Part shown: piece by piece, positions 20,490 to 22,642 of the stretch | Layout of the letters: the number at the start of each line of letters is the position of its first letter | Position numbering within the stretch: the stretch's first letter is position 1 | Origin: a virus | IMG/VR virus record: IMGVR_UViG_3300032215_000830 | Location: 1-22,642 of that record | DNA length: 22,642 nt | Reading direction: 5' to 3' (one strand) | The notes under the pieces: model-generated | The model's database searches: none | Told to the model about the DNA's origin: nothing | What the model saw: only the letters and a program-made list of their open reading frames with translations | Program-made: the position numbers and the translations under genes

Positions 20490-21427
20490 GTACCCTCCGA
20501 TTTTGCAATGATGTTATAGCCTGTGCAATGAGCCACTTCGCCAATGGCAGTCATGACATCGGTTTTTGGTTCGGTCAATTCAATACGGCTAACGCCTGTC
20601 ACGTCCAATGCCCCAATGATACGGCTGGTTGCCACGCGCGCGTTTGGCTTAAAATTGTCTGTGAGATACGCTCGTAGAGCAGTCATGCCTTGGCTCAAAA
20701 TCAACTGTGGGCTAATGCCGTTTTTGACATAGACAACAGCATCGATACGGTAGGCTTTGGCGGTGGCAGAGTTGACACGCACTAAATCCGTTAAAGGTCG
20801 CACGTCATCGGCGACAAGCGCGTTATATACATCAGTCACCGCTTTGGCTGATACGCCAACGGTTTTATTAGCTTGTTCTAGTACGTCGCCATCAATTTGC
20901 CCAGCCAAATAAACATCCACTTCAGTAGGAGCAGGGCTGTGTACGGTAACACTATGCACTTCGGCACTGGCTGACAAGGCATGAAATTCGTAACTACCTG
21001 CTGACCCTGCCATTGTCATCGCTTCAACTGATAGGGCTAGGCGGTAGCGGTAGTCGTCGTCACTCTCGAAAATGGCAGGTTTTGGTGGAATGGCGTTTTT
21101 GTCTTCGGCTTGAATGAGTTTTCGCTCGAGGCGGTAATAGGTTACGCCAATATGGTCAAGGTCTGACCCTGTAGCGAATGCCAACATCAAGCTACGGGCT
21201 TTGCGATTAATTTCGCTAATCTTTAATACATAGCGGTAGGCAAGTACTTCAATGACTTTGTTAATCGGCTCGGATTCAAGGCTTAATGCGGCTTGAATGG
21301 GGTGGTCAGTGGCAAACTTGGCAGATAGCTCGGCACGGATGCGCGCGACTTCGGTTTCAAAATCTAACGGCTCAAGCACATTTGGCAAGGGCAATCCTGC
21401 TAGGTTGATGGCATTGTAAACGCTCAT
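20486..21427 (-). CDS. J: Baseplate wedge protein gpJ
   Basis: 313 aa. LEPLDFETEVARIRAELSA, AYRYVLKISEINRKARSLML, DLDHIGVTYYRLER and DDYRYRLALSVEAMTMAGSA match the Baseplate_J family. It forms the wedge with W and I. ATGA overlaps on both sides keep stoichiometry with W and I. Confidence 0.96.
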   Translation of the reverse strand: MSVYNAINLAGLPLPNVLEPLDFETEVARIRAELSAKFATDHPIQAALSLESEPINKVIEVLAYRYVLKISEINRKARSLMLAFATGSDLDHIGVTYYRLERKLIQAEDKNAIPPKPAIFESDDDYRYRLALSVEAMTMAGSAGSYEFHALSASAEVHSVTVHSPAPTEVDVYLAGQIDGDVLEQANKTVGVSAKAVTDVYNALVADDVRPLTDLVRVNSATAKAYRIDAVVYVKNGISPQLILSQGMTALRAYLTDNFKPNARVATSRIIGALDVTGVSRIELTEPKTDVMTAIGEVAHCTGYNIIAKSEGT

Positions 21428-21807
21428 GATGCCCCCCGTGCCAGTGTCAAAGTGGTAGGCAATTTCGTATTGTCGCTACGGCGCAAATCTAGTAATACGT
21501 TAACGCCTGTGTTGCCTGTGTCATTGGTAGCGTCCGCATTCATGGATAACTGGACTTGACGTACTTTGACCCGTGGTTCCCATTTGATAATCGCGGTGGC
21601 AATGGCTGCCATCATTTTTAGTTTGGTCGCTGGGTTCACTGGCTGGTCAATCAAAAACGGAATCAAACTGCCATACTCACGGCAGAGCAGACGGCTACCG
21701 ATGGGGGTCATCAACACATCGCAGATGGATTGTTTTAGATGGTCGTCAGGTGATAATAGTGCGCCCGTGGTACGGCTCATGCCCATGGCAAAATTGATAT
21801 CCATCAT
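21424..21807 (-). CDS. W: Baseplate wedge protein gpW (gp25-like)
   Basis: 127 aa. SPDDHLKQSICDVLMTPIGS, RLLCREYGSLIPFLIDQPVN and IIKWEPRVKV are typical of the GPW_gp25 family, a lysozyme-like fold without catalysis in phage baseplates. It overlaps V by ATGA; AGGAG is 7 nt before the first ATG. Residues MM at the start leave a three-base ambiguity. Confidence 0.95.
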   Translation of the reverse strand: MMDINFAMGMSRTTGALLSPDDHLKQSICDVLMTPIGSRLLCREYGSLIPFLIDQPVNPATKLKMMAAIATAIIKWEPRVKVRQVQLSMNADATNDTGNTGVNVLLDLRRSDNTKLPTTLTLARGAS

Positions 21808-22349
21808 TGCGGTGCTCCTGTATTTGAGCGTCCGCTTTGGACATTGCCATGTGTGTGGGATTTTAGGCTAATAGAACCTGCAACGGTATCGCCAAGCGAA
21901 TGGATATCCCCACCGACTAAAACATTTTTGCCAACGTCCACGCCACCTGTGACGGTCAAGTCACCATCAAAAACAATATCATTAATTTTTAATGTAAGCT
22001 GACTATCTTGGTTTTTGATACTTAAAAAATCGCTATCGTTAAAACGCACGCGGATTTCGTTGGGGTCGTTTGATGGGCTTGGGTGTTGATTGCTGTAAAG
22101 CGATAAGACAGGGATAGCGTTGGCAAGCTCACCACTTGGACTGACTAACAAAAATTGTTCACCAACGGATGGGCAACGCCATACACGTACTTGTCCAGCC
22201 GCCAAGGCGGGTATAGGCAGCCAGTCGGTTTGGTTATCGCCGACGTCTAGGCGCATGGTTTGGTCGTCTGGGTTGACGTCAAACACAGTGCCAATGGTGG
22301 CAATGTTATGTAAGCGGCGTTGTTGTTCGGATAAAATTTGCGCAGTCAT
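21804..22349 (-). CDS. V: Baseplate spike protein gpV
   Basis: 181 aa. The OB-fold N-terminus (HNIATIGTVFDVNPDDQTMR, DWLPIPALAAGQVRVWRCPS) leads to a repetitive beta-helix stem (ISLKSHTHGNVQSGRSNTGA at the end), the usual P2 gpV membrane-piercing spike. The HTH near the tip may bind a metal ion, as in P2. It begins the baseplate gene run V-W-J-I. Confidence 0.95.
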   Translation of the reverse strand: MTAQILSEQQRRLHNIATIGTVFDVNPDDQTMRLDVGDNQTDWLPIPALAAGQVRVWRCPSVGEQFLLVSPSGELANAIPVLSLYSNQHPSPSNDPNEIRVRFNDSDFLSIKNQDSQLTLKINDIVFDGDLTVTGGVDVGKNVLVGGDIHSLGDTVAGSISLKSHTHGNVQSGRSNTGAPQ

Positions 22350-22408
22350 GGCTCAGTACCTAAGGATTGGGTAAAGTGTGGCATGAGTGAGCAATGGGTA
22401 AAATAAGC

Positions 22409-22440
22409 AAAAGACCGCAATCAATAATTGCGGTCTTTTT
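22409..22440. terminator. Bidirectional intrinsic terminator between the gpS-like gene and V
   Basis: AAAGACCGCAAT and ATTGCGGTCTTT form a strong 12-bp stem around CAATA, flanked by A and T runs. It ends transcription coming from the gpS-like gene, so V-to-D should have its own promoter in 22350-22408 or a late-activated one. No Ogr-type TGT-N12-ACA box was found there by eye. Confidence 0.8.
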
Positions 22441-22475
22441 ATGGTTAGGGATAATAAATTCTTGTATAGTTTCCT

Positions 22476-22642
22476 TCAGTTAAGATTCATAAAAAAATTC
22501 TCAAATTCTTCGATGATAAGCTGCTCATCCTCGCTACTAAATCCCACCGTTTCACGTACTGCATACTGGACGGGGCGGACTGTCGGCGACGGTCTGGCGA
22601 CTTGTCCGTATTGATGCACTGCCATAATCTGTGCCAATCGCC
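22476..22642 (-). CDS. S: Tail completion / virion morphogenesis protein (gpS-like), 3' end
   Basis: Last 54 codons only; the gene runs off the right edge. The sequence RLAQIMAVHQYGQVARPSPT, then VQYAVRETVGFSSEDEQLII, matches the C-terminus of the phage virion morphogenesis family (P2 gpS: RLARIHQFG...RxLLGFS..D...I). It ends at the TGA at 22478-22476. In P2, S lies just before V, as here. Confidence 0.75.
   Translation of the reverse strand, partial: RLAQIMAVHQYGQVARPSPTVRPVQYAVRETVGFSSEDEQLIIEEFENFFMNLN

Noticed and set aside
22350-22475. Ogr-type late promoter box upstream of V
   Set aside because: I looked for TGT-N12-ACA and found none, so I do not call a late promoter although one is expected near here.

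Overview
The window is most of an accessory/early region plus the tail module of a P2-like (Peduovirus-related, contractile-tail) prophage. Base composition, gene style and the family mix (toprim primase-helicase, SNase-Excalibur protein, P2-type tail genes) suggest a gammaproteobacterial host, possibly of the Moraxella/Psychrobacter/Acinetobacter group. That host call is inference: no host gene, integrase or att site lies inside the window.

Right half (about 22642 to 10592, all on the minus strand, read right to left): the tail genes come in the P2 order. They are the end of a gpS-like tail completion gene, V (spike), W, J, I (baseplate), an unknown gene, H (fibre), FI (sheath), FII (tube), E/E' (with its conserved -1 frameshift), T (tape measure), U and D. 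Many neighbours overlap as ATGA or TAATG. Two departures stand out. No gene for a G-type fibre chaperone follows H. The sheath gene FI is broken into an N-terminal ORF (17227-17769) and a C-terminal ORF (15908-16498), separated by an AT-rich unknown ORF (16509-17159). The N-terminal part ends on a lambda-type slippery heptamer GGGAAAG, directly followed by a stop and a GC-rich hairpin. A -1 shift there gives a 23-residue extension that lies in the same frame as the C-terminal half.

Middle (about 10591 to 7199): a cargo (moron) region. It holds a structured intergenic stretch, a membrane-anchored thermonuclease with an Excalibur domain (minus strand), and a rightward AT-rich operon encoding a small FlbD-like protein, a TPR-like protein and a HEPN-like protein. 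Divergent from this operon is a long leader. It folds as a three-way-junction RNA resembling the C4 antisense RNA of P1/P7 and the CI RNA of P4: a hairpin loop CTAGTCT is complementary to two AGACTAG copies, one at the start of the leader and one abutting the Shine-Dalgarno of the first gene. This leader drives a four-gene operon of unknown proteins (7198 to 5862).

Left part (5817 to 1): a rightward XRE-type repressor faces a strong leftward promoter that overlaps an inverted repeat. That promoter drives a long operon: RHH protein, an 88-aa protein with a GTG start, an Ogr/Delta zinc-finger late activator, a large toprim primase-helicase, an ASCH-type protein, a small protein, a TraR/DksA zinc finger, a second small Cys-rich protein and a winged-helix-like protein. 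GGTGAT repeats with exact 11-bp phasing lie at the operon's 3' end and may be replication iterons. Overall the early half looks more P4/P1-like (RNA immunity, primase-helicase, iterons) and the late half is P2-like, so this appears to be a mosaic phage carrying at least two acquired cargo insertions.
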